From Apoderus coryli (lineage: Eukaryota > Arthropoda > Insecta > Coleoptera > Attelabidae): DNA of 64,000 nt. The notes under the pieces were generated by a model. It did no database searches and had not been told where the DNA came from. It saw only the letters and a program-made list of their open reading frames with translations. Position numbers and translations under genes: made by a program. Positions 11,521 to 25,100 of this stretch are shown here, piece by piece (positions within the stretch are counted from its first letter, which is position 1; each line of letters starts with the position of its first letter). The stretch covers positions 34,921,715 through 34,985,714 of the forward strand of contig OU452200.1 of the NCBI GenBank assembly GCA_911728435.2, written 5' to 3'.

Positions 11521-12214
11521 TACTTTGTGTTAAGTTACAATAATTAGGTACTGATTCAGGCTTGTAGGGATTTAGGAAATATTTTTTTTTTGTCTCTAAA
11601 CTGACAAACTTAAAATTAGAGTAAATAGCTTCTAAATGAAACTAACTATTCCCAGAAAAAAACTGGTATTGATTATACGAGGCTGCACACACGTATCTAA
11701 AAATGGATAATAAATTTATTTGGAAAAACGTAAAAAAATCACTTTTAAAGCCCTCTAGAGCCCAAATCAAGCAATTTTGTATATACCTTTGCAGGGTCAA
11801 ATTGGCGCTAATAAGATTCAAAATTACATCAGTCAAAAGCAAATTGACAATAATCAAAACCATAATAACACTAATCACTTTCAAATTAACAATAAACAAA
11901 ATCAAATTGGCGCTTGTAATATAAAATTATTAGCGAAAACAATTTATTTAATGATACACAATAAATATCAATAATCAAATTATTGAAACCATTAACGAAT
12001 TTTAATTATCAAATTTTCTTAAAAAATTATATCTTGCATATCCAATGCAGCAGGTATAAATCTTTGTATGAGCAATACATTTGGTACAATTAACAACAGT
12101 TATCTTGTCAATATTGCCACGAACGATGTTCTCTAATTTCTGCATTCGATATTCGGTTTGAGTCAGACGATTCCGGTCAGCACCAGCCAAGATGTTATTT
12201 AGCTCTTCAGCCAA
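11521..12214. other. AT-rich spacer with two copies of a short motif
   Basis: No gene is recognised. TCAAATTGGCGCT occurs at about 11807 and again at about 11901 with A-rich sequence between. Open frames here are compositional. Confidence 0.4.
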
Positions 12215-12490
12215 GTTTTCAGCGTAATTTCGTCTACTTTGTTTTACTTCAAAACTATTTGCCTTTTCGGGTTATCTACGCACGGCCTTCAAAGTAAACA
12301 TAAGTCCAATCAGATGCCGTCGAATGCATTCCTTTCGTATTTTTTCACTCAGATGTTTAAGAGTAATTTTAGGATTTCCTTCGACTGAACGTTTAATGAA
12401 TTGACGGTGTTCGGAGGTTATTTTAACTCTACGTTTACTTCCTCGCTGCTTCTCCGATAGCTCTTGATTGTTAATCCATCGATACGTAGT
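12215..12490 (-). pseudogene. Tc1/mariner-like transposase N-terminal relic
   Basis: The minus strand reads KKTTYRWINNQELSEKQRG, then KRRVKITSEHRQFIKR, SVEGNPKITLKHLSEKIR and ANSFEVKQSRRNYAENLAEE. This is the order of a paired helix-turn-helix DNA-binding domain and linker of a Tc1-type transposase. It contains a stop and a deletion, and the catalytic half is not visible downstream. Confidence 0.55.
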
Positions 12491-13262
12491 TTTTTTGCCA
12501 CACCCAGTACATTTCCAAGATTACGCCAGTCACCATTGGCATTATATAATGCACAAATCGTTTAGCGGCCTCACAGCATTTCCTTCGCAATTTGAACAAA
12601 TAGCCCTCGTAAACTTAAAATTTATTGTGCCGGATTATACAGAAATTTTAACAATTATTTTCTTATCTCTCTTATCTCAAGTGAGATGTGGGTTTAAAGG
12701 TATTTTCAATTACATGTTCGAATTAGCTACTTTGCACAAAAAAGGAATAGTTTTGATGTGATAATAACTTTATTCTTAAAGAAAGATTAAAAAAAATATG
12801 TAAGTTGATTCTAAATATTTTAAAAATCATATATTGTTAGTTTTGTGAGAAATAGAACTTGTAATAATTAGTAATCAGGTATAATAATAACACGTTACTG
12901 ATAATATGCTGCTTTTCCAATCGAAGGTATGTATGTCGTTAAAAATTTTATATTAATAATGTGAAACATACAGGGTGTGCCACAACGATGGTGTACCAGT
13001 AATAATATTATTTATGAAAAGGCGTATGAGAATGAGGACAATTTGAGTAATGTAATTAGTTTATTAGTAATAAAGTAATTATATCAGTCAAATTTTCCTC
13101 GCCTCTATTAATTTTTCATGCATTATTTATATTACCTAGGATATAAGTCATTCCAAAATTAACAATATTGCGTCATTTTAATTGCAACCGTTTCTATGTA
13201 GTTGAAGTAGATTCCCTGATAAATATTAAATAACTTTTCAAGAATAATACATATTTCTTAGC

Positions 13263-13571
13263 TCATATAATCACAACTGATGGACTTTTAAAGATCCTAT
13301 TACAACTTAAAAGTGCTGAATCGGCTTTAATATACCTTAATGGATTTAGAATGTTAATTATAGTGTTTCTAAAATAATCTGAGAAAATAACGCGTTGCCA
13401 AAAATTATATGTTTTATTCATATATTTATTTGCAAACTCTAGTGCTTTTTTTTTTCGATTAATCATTAACTCAATACTTTTCCAGTCACTGTAGTTATTT
13501 TTATTACTGTCGGTATCCTTTGGCAGGCATGATTTTTTATATGTCTTATATACGAGGGAGAAATGTATCAA
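13263..13571 (-). pseudogene. Tc1-like transposase fragment
   Basis: A 102-codon open frame contains RKKALEFANKYMNKTYNFWQ followed by RVIFSDYF, matching the block leading to the first catalytic Asp of Tc1-type transposases (usually FSDES). Nothing recognisable follows. The open frame at 13578-13826 on the same strand may be part of the same insertion but shows no motif. Confidence 0.5.
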
Positions 13572-14382
13572 AAAACGCTACATTCGATGCCCTTTTATAA
13601 TGTAAAGAGGCATGGGAACGGTTAGCCCCGGTAGAATCGTTAAATTTATATATTTTACATTGACTTTAGATAGACTATACCTTAGAAGATTTGGGAAAAG
13701 TAACCATACACATGTAGCGTGTTCTGTTTGAAATAAGAAATTTGGGATCAACTTCCGGTATAACCTGAAGTCGTACAAATATGTCAATTTTATAGACTGA
13801 TAGATAGGATTTACCTGGGTAATCACTTAAATTTCAAAACAATAGTACGGTTACTTTTCCTAAAACTGTACCATCAACCAGCAATCACCCTGTATGTATG
13901 ATATTTAGAAAACTCATAATAATTTAATTAAAAAACGCCAACGAAAATTTAACGATCATATTATACAGTGTTACCCAATATATTAGCCGAAAACCTTTTG
14001 ATACACTTCAAAAGTAAACAAAAACAGTAGCGTAGATACTAATGGTTAAAATATGCTTACAGGGGTGATGATTAAGTGAGTACCTACTAAAATCAAAATT
14101 TGAACAATTTTCAGAAATTTCTAGATTTTTAAAGTTCAATGAAAATCTTTGAGGCTGAATTATCTGTGCGACTGCAAATAACAATAAGCTTAAAAAACAA
14201 TCAAAGTATACAAGTTGGTCTATGTGTTAACGTTAAAGTATTCGTAACCCTATAAAGTTGTATATACAAACTAGAAACGCCTGAGAAACAGAAATATTAT
14301 GATGAAATTGCAATGTATTAAAATATTGCGAAGAAATGTGCTTTTTTGAGGTTAATAGAGGCGGAGAGCTACCTGTATTGTA

Positions 14383-15826
14383 CAGGGAGAGCAAAACTCG
14401 ATGTCACAGCTCTGTTATGAAAAAATGAAAAACGATAGACAAATTCGGAAAAGAGGGTCTTAAATAGGATTAAGTAAGCTCCATTTTAACACATATTTCA
14501 TTTTGTTTCCAAGATTGGAAACTGAAGTAAATGACGTCATCAACTTTTTTTTCCAGAAACATACCTATATTTTTGCATAGTTCAAAAGAGCTAATTTTTC
14601 TAAACAACTTTTGTATAGAAAAAAATGTGCTTTCTTCATTCGTTAAAAAATTATAAGCAAACTTGTAGAAAAAACTAATATGAAAAATTCGCAACCGTCA
14701 CAACTTTTACACAAGTAGGCTTTGGAAACAAACTGCAATTATATCTGTCAATACTTTAACTAATGGTTGACAATTGGTATTCGTGTGATAACTTCTAATA
14801 TAAGTCAAACATTTGATATTCAGTCAAGAGAGAAGATACGTATTATCCATCGGTTGTTAATAATAATTACTTATTAAACACTACAAAAACAGATGATATT
14901 ATTTAATAGTAGCTATTATTACCACAGAATTAACCATAGTAATACTATAGGTTACTAATAATTAATTATAGGAAATCAATCACTACAACAAATTTTCAAT
15001 GTGACCACCTCCTAGTTGTAAACGCTCATCTAATCTCCTCCTTACTTCTCTTCCTGAGATCTTACATAACATTTCTCTTGAGAGTTCATTGCATGCATTT
15101 CTAATTTTTTCCTTTAAATGTTCTAAGTTATGTATTAGCAATTCTTGCTTGGAGCGCCGCCCCCGTCATGCTGGAAAGACATATTTGCTCGTAACTGCAA
15201 TGGCACATTTTCGAGCAGCACAGAAAGTTGCTCTTAGAGAAATTGCAAATATTCTTCATTGCATAAAACACCTTCGTAAAAGTATGGAGCAATTAAATGC
15301 CCGTTAATAATAATACACCAAAGTTAATGTCAAAATGTCCTTCGTTTTCAGTCGGATTGACAAACAACATGTCAACTTTTTCGTTATGCGTAAACATTTA
15401 ACATAAAATGCACACATTAAATGACGATAAAACTATTTGTCAACCATTAGTTTTATTATTGACAGATATAATAATTGCAGTTTGTTTCCAAAGCCTACTT
15501 GTTTAAAATATGTGAAAGTTGCGAATTTTTGATAATAGTTTTTCCTACAAATTTGATTTTAATTTTTTAACGAATGAAGATAACAAATTTTTTTCTTCAC
15601 AAAAGTTGCTGAGAAAAATTAGCTCTTTTGAACTATATAAAAATATAGGTATGTTTCTGGAAAAAAAAAGTTGTTGACGTCATTTACTTTAGTTTCCAAA
15701 TTTGGAAACAAAATCAAATTTACGTTAAAATGGAGCTTACTTAATCCCATTTATGAATCTCTTTTCAGATTTTTTCTATCGTTTTTCATTTTCTCATAAC
15801 AGAGACATCGTGTTTTGCTTACCCTG
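14383..15826. mobile_element. Long-inverted-repeat transposon, copy 1 (1444 bp)
   Basis: TA flanks both ends. The left end reads CAGGGAGAGCAAAACTCG and the right, inverted, CAGGGTAAGCAAAACACG. The inverted arms run about 400 bp each (to about 14780 and from about 15435) with scattered mismatches. The middle, on the minus strand, keeps only a transposase tail: EHLKEKIRNACNEL, REVRRRLDERLQLGGGHIEN and a stop. This resembles the C-terminus of a Tc1/mariner-type transposase. It is a non-autonomous derivative. A second copy lies at 55661-57061. Confidence 0.8.
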
Positions 15827-16080
15827 TACCTATTACATGTAGTCCATTAGATAAACTAACTATCATTGCTAGATTTGATTATATTTCTTTTAACCAAGAT
15901 TAATAAATATTAAAATATACTTTTCCGACAGATAACTTTTATATACGCTCGAGATTGCTTTCCATAAATTGTTTTAAATCCAATAAATGTAACAATTTTT
16001 TGTTTTTTTGTTTTATACTACGTTTTTCGTATTGATTACTTAACTGTATTGTATTCATTGTGGTTCTTATTTTATTGCAG

Positions 16081-16144
16081 GCACAACATTTTTTCTAAAT
16101 GGTAGTTGCAATTCATTCTTGGTGTTTCAAAAGTGGAAGCAAAA
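16081..16144 (+). promoter_or_regulatory. 5' leader of GTPase B with overlapping upstream ORF
   Basis: A strong acceptor (TTATTTTATTGCAG) ends at 16080, so the leader is probably spliced and the promoter lies further left. An ATG at 16099 opens a 19-codon frame that stops at 16155, overlapping the main start at 16145 in another frame. Its -3 base is T, and the main start has A at -3, so leaky scanning is likely. Confidence 0.5.
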
Positions 16145-19100
16145 ATGCCAAATAACAATACAATTAGAATCACAGTAGTCGGCGATGGTGATATCGGAAA
16201 AACGTGCTTATTGATTGTGTATAAAGACAAGAGATTTGACGACAGATATATCCCTACTGTGTAAGTAGCAGACAGATTGTATCGTATATAAATCCTGTGT
16301 TGAAATGTTGAAAATAATAGTGATTATACAGGGTCTCAAGAAACTCAACTGAAGAACCAAGACAGCAAATTCTATAGATGATTTCATGCCGAATAGCCAT
16401 ATATCCACTTACCCAAATGTGTTTTTCAAAGGTGCTACAGCTGTTTAAGCCCCTTTGCATTAATTTCTTTAAAATTTATCACATTTCGTAGAATCTACTG
16501 TCTTCGTTTGTCAGTTCTGTTTCTGGACACTCTCCACATTTTATTAAAAAAAAAAGATCTCAGCGTAATTTTGCAAAAATTACAACAGGAAGGCACTCCT
16601 TTTGTAATTTTATATACTGGAGTAGGGCATTATACATAAATAAAATATATGGTAAACGTCTAAACACCCATCGTATTATCAGAAACCTAATAAAAAACAT
16701 ATGAATGTGGAATAATTTTAGAATCCACTGAATACACATATCGTTCATTTACTGGATTTTTATGTAGTTGGTGATCCAGTAGATGAACACATTTAAAAAA
16801 TATTGTTAGGGACAAATTTGTGCAAGCTAGGTTCAAATTAGCAAAACTTAAGATACTCGTATAATAATTATGGGCCAATTATACTTTTACTTAATTATAA
16901 TTTTAACGACAAAAATCGCGCATTAACAAAATGTTGTGTTGTTCACTTGCCTTAATACACTGCTCAAAAAAATTAAAGGAACACTTTTGGATAACCCTGT
17001 AATTTTTTGGCTTGCTGTTATTAACAAATGAAAATTATATTTTCATAATGGATTTACATTTTATTTTTGTGATTTGTTAAAAAATAATCGTGATTATGCT
17101 CATTTATTCGTGATAAGTTTAATATTCCGCAGCAAATACAAAAAATAAAGTGATTATGAAAGTATTCACATTTATGTTTTATGTCGCGGCAGGCTTAGAA
17201 AGCATCATCGGGCAACGGCATGACAGTTTCTAGTTGTTGAATGCATGATCTATCAAAATGAGAGATCTTAGCGAGATGGAAGTCACTCGTGCTATAGCTT
17301 TAGTTGAAATTGGTGTAAAAAATCGACAAGTAGCTAGAAATTTTAATCGCAGTATGTCAGTTATCAAACGTATGTAAAATCGCTATAGAGAGACTGGACG
17401 ATATAAACGACACGCCGGATAAGATCGGAATCGCAAAACTACACAATTCAGGACTTGTAGTGATACTGGGAAGTCTTACAGCTGCAAGATATATGGATAT
17501 CAGTCTGTTAGATCACGTTATTCCTGAAGCATATGGTATAGGCCCTGATTTTCTTTTCATGCAGGTTAATGCAAGGCCTCATACTGCTGCGATTACTATA
17601 GATTTTCTTAACGAGCATGAAATTTGTAAAATGGATTGGCCAGCGATAAGCCCTGACGTCAATCCAATTGAACCCTTATGGGATATATTGGACAGACGTG
17701 TTCGACGTCGTCCAAATCCACCTCAAACCCTTCAGCAATTAACAGAAGCCCTAATCGAAGAGTGGGACAGTATATCACAGGAAGACATTCGAAGGCTCGT
17801 GAGAAGTATGCCAAGAAGATGCCAAATAGTCATTCGTGCTGCTGGTGGGCACACGCGATACTAAAACACATTGGTTTTCAGATAGCGGAACATTGCCATT
17901 TGGAAAATGTTTTCTTTTCAGTTTGTTATTGGCACTTTTTTTTAAATGGTGTCTTAGTTTACAAATAAAGGATTAGTTGAAAGTTCTATTAATCGGTTTA
18001 TTACAAGAAAATATGTGTCTTTCAGAATCTAAATGGTCATCTGTATATAACCATCACTTAATAAGTTACAGGGTTATACAAAAGTGTTCCTTTAATTTTT
18101 TTGGGCAGTGTATTTTACTGCTTCAAAACCAAGCCCCGAAACGCCCAATATATAGCAACGCCTGACGACAACATAACCTTTAATGTTAGTAATGCCATAT
18201 GGCAGATCTCTAGAGAAATACCTTAAGAGTATTTGTTGTTTGGCGGGAGATTTAAAACTAACTGGATTTCTTATTATATTTAAAAAACAACAAAGTGTTC
18301 ATTTACTGGTGACTGTTCAACCACTGGGGCATTCACCCTATTTATTATTTTTATCATTGACTTCGAATATTTCTGGTGATAGTCTGTAAATGAAATATTT
18401 CACAATCTAAATTTCAAAAAAAGCATGATCAAGGTAAGAACAATTTATATAACTAAAGAGATTATAAAATTATCAGTAAATGTAATATGTTTGTAATCAT
18501 AAAAAATGTTCTCTATTATTTTTAAATCGATAAAAATTTCGGTTAACTTCCTGGAAGATTAATCTGATTAGTTATAAGCTACCGAAATGAATCACGCTTC
18601 CAAATCATTGTAAGTTGAACGATTTTTATATCGTTCAATGTTGTTGAGCATATATGTTTTATTTTTTAATTTAAATTCTAAAAATTTTATTATGATTAAA
18701 TACGTAAAATTCAAATCTACAAGAATCAAATAGAATTAAAATAACAACGTTGTATAAGCTGAAAACTAGATAAATCTGAAGTCGTAAAAACATGATACGT
18801 TCAATTGAAATGACAAAAACATAAAATCCGAGTTTTACCTCTTTTTGATGATAACCTAAAAAATCACATAAAATAAAATCATTTTGAGCACAGAAATATG
18901 ATATTAAAGTTTTGAGATATAAGCATCCGACATGGTCACATTCCTTGGAATTTTAGTATAAATTTTCACAATGTCGACTTTTCTCGCCCATATCAATAAA
19001 GTAACACACAATTGTACTTTTCGAAACTCAGCACTTTATACAGCTCTTTATTCCTTTGTAACAGTGTAAAAGAAGAAGTTACATGGCAAAGCTTATTTCC

Positions 19101-22100
19101 TATATGGCGGCGAATTGTTGATTTTCTTAATGCTTAATAGTTATTTGGGAAGGAAAAGTTGTGAAAAGCACTATTAGGATATCGGTTAATGTGTACTAAC
19201 AATTTTTAAAAGTTGTTTACATTGTTTGGAGTTTGATTATTTGTGTGGCTTTTTGTACAGGCAACAGAATACTAAGAACAAAATGTTATGTGCAAACTTT
19301 TGGAAAAACCAAGCTTTTCTCAATTTTTCAAGATCATTATCTCTATTACTAAAGAGATTAGTATTAGTGGTTCCTATTAGGGAAACATCAAAGGAAAACA
19401 ATTAGTGTTCAATAATAAACATAATGTTACTTCCAATAACTTAAGATATTAAAATCTGTTCATAATTGTAAAGATTTGGACGCTGGAAATCGCCAAAGAT
19501 AGTGGTCAATCAGTAAGACTGTAGTATGACACATAGATGGCGTTACTAGAATTTTTCCATATGATTTTTATTTAGTACTAACCTTAAACGATACGTGTAT
19601 ACATTTGACAGCAATGGAAAAAGTGAATTTCGAGTTTTAATAAAGCATTGCTTTTTGATGAAAGACAATAAAGTGGAAACCAAACAATGGCTTGATAAAC
19701 ATTATCCGATCTCTGCTCTATATCGAGAGAAATGGTAGAGAAATGGATTTCTGAATTGAAACGTGGTCGTACCAGCACAAATGATGCAGAGCGCAGTGGA
19801 CGCCCAAATGAGGCTGTTATTCCAGAAAACGTCAAAAAAATTCACAAATTGTTTATGAACGATCACAAATTGAAGGTGCACGGCTAGCTGACGTTGTAAA
19901 GATATCAGATGGTGGTGTTTTAGCGCGTTCACAATACTTTCCCTGTGCGGTAAAGTAAAATACAACAAAGAAAGTTACATACAAAAATTGAATTAAAATT
20001 AGAACAACAACAATAATCTAAAACAAAGAATATATATAAAAATTCTAGATAACAAGCAACACAAATAAGACAGATAAAATCAGACAAAGGAAATTACAAG
20101 ACAGAAAAATTATTGAACCACAGCAGCACACTCTTGCAAAGTATAAATTGTGTTTATTATCTGCCTACATTGATAGGTAAAACCAAGCCAACATCTTTGT
20201 TCTTTACTATAGAAAAAAAAAAAACTAGACCACCAAGACCTGCAAATCATCTCAAATCTCTATTACAACCAAAATGCCACCGTCAAAGTAGATCAACAAA
20301 ATTCTGGCACCATCTCAATAAAGAGAGGTGTACGTCAAGGTTGTGTTCTGTCACCTATTTTGTTTAATGCCTACTCTGAAGAGATTCCAAAAAAGGGCAA
20401 TGGAAAATGACAGTGCAGGAATAAAAGTGGAGTGCCTATAACTGTTCTAAGATACGCTGATGATACCGTAATTTTAACGGAAAACCTGGAAGTTCTACAA
20501 AGAATTATGGACAAACTTGTTCGATATAGCGAAGAATACGGCCTTACACTCAACGTAAACAAAACCAAGTTCATGAAAATAACAAAGAAGGCCCAGACTA
20601 ACAACGAACAGATAATCGTCAAAGGTGAACCCATCGAACAGGTAGAGAAGCACACTTATCTTGGAACAACAGTTACTTGTAATAACGACTACACGAAAGA
20701 AATAAAAGCACGCATAGAAATAGCAAGATCCAATTTCAATAGGTCTAAGCCTAAAACTGAGACTGAGACTAGTTAGATGTTATGTTTTTGCCACTCTGCG
20801 TTACGGCGTCGAGGCATGGACTTTGAACGCAGAAATAACCAAAAGACTAGAAGCTTTTGAAATGTGGGTGTCTGTACTTCAGTACTCTTCTGTAAGAGTA
20901 CTGAAGGTATCATGGGTCGATCGGATAACTATCTTAGAAATACTTGAACGACTAAACATAGAAAGAGAGTTATTAATAACAATTAAAAGCAGAAAACTTC
21001 AGTATCTGGGCCATGTGACTCGGGGAACAAGATATGCCTTACTTCAATTGATAATGCAGGGAAGGATCCAAGGTACAAGAAGCGTGGGTAGAGGAAGGAT
21101 ATCCTGGTTGAGAAACTTGAGAGAGTGGTTTGGATGTTCCTCGATAGAGCTTTTTAGAGCAGCTGCATCCAAAATAAGAATTGCATTTTCTTTAAAAAAC
21201 CAGGGACCAATTACCCCAGCCGAATTGCACACCATACTGTGACTTTATGGGAGTGTAGGAGCCTTTGATGCAATTCGCGGGGGTTGGTGTCAGCCCAGTA
21301 ACGCATATTCTGTTTGTTGACGTATCCACTCACGTGGAAATGGGCCTCATCGCGAACTTGTACGGATGGTAGTGAAGATCATCGTGAGGAATTCGCTTCA
21401 ATGAACGATCGGAAGCTCTTAGGGTAGATGCATGTTTGCGGGCAGAACGCCGGCACCGTGGGGATCGCAATAGTCAGGCTCTCACAGCTTCAATGTTTTC
21501 AGGTGTTCTAATGGGCCGGCGGACTCCAATTCTTCGTCTCGTCACACTCCCGCTTTGTCTGAATGTACCGACCCATGTAATGATTGATTTCCGATCTGGC
21601 ACAGGCCCTGCCGGGGCTACCTATATTGAATCCATATCGAGAAAGGCACGCTGAGTTGCGATCACAGAACGTCTATTAGAAAAATACGCCTTGAAATGCA
21701 CGTTGCTCACGGTTCCAACGCATCGTGGCGACTGACCGGATGGGGAAGAAAACTTTAGATGCACGAGTACCGAATAAGAGCAGTTTCCCCCCACTTCGAT
21801 CTTTACAGTCTAAATAGCGTGCATTTCAAAAAAGGAAGTTATGAAAATTCTTCCTATTATTGCCTATTGCCTATGTGTGCCTCTTCCATGCAAAATTAAA
21901 GATATACATATCTATATTAAAACTTTACTTTAACTTTCATTTTTGCATCATCAAATACAGGGTGGTCTACATGAAACTAACAGGTTCAATTAAAGATTCG
22001 TCTAATATTATGAATATGTGCATTTTCCACGAAAACGTCAAGAGTTATCCATAGGAAATATTTGACAGACAATTACTTTGTGCATCTAATTTTGACCTCA

Positions 22101-25100
22101 TATACCGGGTGTTCCAATTGAAATAAACAAGTTATTTAGAATTAAACTTTACGTTCATATAACTTATATTATTGGACACCCTGTATTTAGTATTGGGGGT
22201 TTTTTATATTTGGCGTAACAAGTTGAGTGGGTATATTTATCAGCTCATACTGGCTGAAAAAGAACAAACGAATAGGTGTGTATTTTTTCATTCAAATTAT
22301 AATAATATTAATAATAATAAGTTTATTTGCAGTTCAAGATAAGATACATATTCAATATATTATAAATATTTAGACAAAAAAAAAAGAACCACAAAATGGG
22401 CTGAATGGCAGTAAAAACTGATATAGAAATTCAGCCCAAACTAAAATATCATATTCAAAGTATACTAACACTGAAAAATAGATAAACAAAAAAAAAAAAC
22501 AAAAAAAAAATCATATTGTGAAGCTCCCAAAATTGAACACAAAAGTCTGAAAAATTACTCTAATTAACGCAATAACAACATAAAATATGTACAAATTCAA
22601 AAAAATATTAGTTAGAATCGTCATTTTAAATATTAGGAAATTGGGGATCAGTTCAAAAGTGGATTCAATAAATTAGTGTTCACGAATTTTTTTCTTAAAC
22701 GAATATACATTTAACTTTTTTAAGTAATCAGGTATGCGGTTATAGATTTTGTAAATCTGAAAAGAGAATGATCGCTCAAAAATGGCAGTTCTGTGGCTTG
22801 TGGGAGAAAGAAAGAAGGAAGATAATGTTTATGTTATGTACATTCGATCGGAACTTAATTTTATTATAGAGATATGGGGGTTGTCTAGTCATAAGAATTG
22901 TATGAAATAAAACCGCTGAATGTAACTGCCTCCGGTCGTTCATGGAGAGCCATTTGGTACTTAATAGTTTATGGCATACAGGCTCGTACTTTCTAATCCC
23001 AAAAATGTACCTCAAACATGATTTTTGAACGCGTTGGATACGATTTTTATCAATATTTAGCAAACAGGGGCCATAAACAACGTCACAAAAATTAAAATTA
23101 CTGAAAACCAGAGTGTCAGTGAGTCTTGCTTTAAGTTCAACAGAGAGAACGTGTCTATGTGGATAAAGCATCTTCAATGAGGCATATGACTTTGAAATGC
23201 ATTTAGAGATGTGATCATTGAAGCGTAATTCGGAATCCAACACTAGTCCCAAACTTCTGACCTTGTCTGTAATTTGCAGTAATACATCATTGAGCTTAAT
23301 TTGCATAGAATTTTTAACATGTTGTTTGTTTTTACCAAAAAACAAGACTCGTGTTTTTGCAGCATTTATTGTTAATTGATGCTTATCAGACCAAAGGGCT
23401 AGGGAATCCAAATCGTAATTTATTTTCTGGTTGGCATTGACAGCATCCTCAACTTGAAATGTAAATCTCAGTTGACTATCATCAGCGTACATGTAACTTT
23501 CACAATATGCAAGACTTGATGGAAGAGTTATGGTATACAAGGAGAAGAATAAAGGGGCCAAAATAGAGCCTTGAGGAACTCCAGAATAAATTTTACCTGA
23601 TCTAGAAATACCTCTGCTAGTCTGCACATATTGACAACGGCAATTTAAACAGCTGTCAAGCATTTGTACTGCTTTTGACGAAAATCCATTATATTTCAAT
23701 ATCGCTAGTAGAATTTTATGATTGATTTTGTCAAAGGCCTTGGTGTAGTCAATTAAAATTAAGGAAGTTATTTTACCGTTATCAAGATCAAGACTTTATT
23801 TTCAATAAGAAGTCTCTCACTGTTTCGATATCTACAGTTGTAAATTCAAATTGCTGTTGAAAGTTGCATTTGCTATTACTGTTGTAGAAGGAAATCAAAT
23901 CAGGATCGGGTGGACTATATCTTGAGGCTTGCAAAAAGAAGTCATTAATATTAGAGGGGTTATTTATATGAAAAGGTAATTCTGATACTGACGATTTGCT
24001 ATAGATATCCAATTTTTTTAAAGAGTTCCACAATTCACGATTGGTTGATTTATATTTAATAGAACAAAATTGCAAGTAGGCCTTTTTTTCCAGGTGTATA
24101 CAATTTGTTGTGTGATTTTTTATTTGCTGTCTATATTTTTATAAAAATTTAAATATTTAAAAAACTGTCAGGTTTAGGTGAGATGTACTTTAATGAATGA
24201 AAGTGAGGTTTATTTTTAACGGGGAATCTAAAAATATATTCATATACAGGGCATTCCATTTAAAAAAACACAACACAAACACAATATTTTTAAAATGTAG
24301 CCATAAATCATTTTTATCGAACCCATGGATAAAACTTTTACGAAATTAAATAGTTCACCCACACTATTCCGTGTCGTATGGCGTGAATTACACTGTATGT
24401 GTGAAATCTCAGGTGGGAGAGATTTTGTCAGATATGTTTCGGAATTTTATAGTTTCATCTTCAGGGGCATCATCGTAAGATTATGTCATCAGATTGGTGA
24501 AATTAAATATTCATATATTATGCACTTTGTCAAAAAATTATTTGAACACAAATCAAAAATAATAAAATTCTTATCAAAATACTAAGTTTTTAACATTAAC
24601 ATTACATATTAATGAGATTTAACATAATCTACATATAAAGAATTTTGTGGAGCTGTCGTCGTTTGATTTATAAATAAATTCATGAATTTTTTAATATAAA
24701 ATTATTTAAATATGATGAAAATTCTCAGCAGGTAAAGCTAATGATTTGTGAACAATATAATTTATATAATTTGTTTCCTTTTGTTAAACAGATTCGATGT
24801 ATACTCCATGACACTTCCCATAAATTATGTGGAATACAATATAATTCTTTCGGATACAGCAGGACAAGAAGATTTTGACAAATTAAGACGCCTGGCATAT
24901 AGAGATGTAAGTATTGTTACTGTTGAAAGTGATAAAATAAAATAGAGAGAAAAAATTACTTTTTGCGACACACCAACTGGTGATTTAAAGGGAGTATTTC
25001 TATTTAACGACAATAGGGTATGGCAGCAGCTTTTGAAATGAAAGATCTGTGTTGTAAGGAAATGATAAAATATCCTGTAATTTTCTGAAGGGACACATTT

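Noticed and set aside
11642..11974. Overlapping open frames on both strands as possible small genes
   Set aside because: All three are produced by low-complexity A/T sequence with repeated ATAA/CAAAT strings. No start context or motif.
24433..24475. A minus-strand hammerhead (CTGAAGA ... GAAAC)
   Set aside because: Core strings are present, but stem II has only three pairs, stem I does not pair and stem III is changed. At most a decayed remnant.
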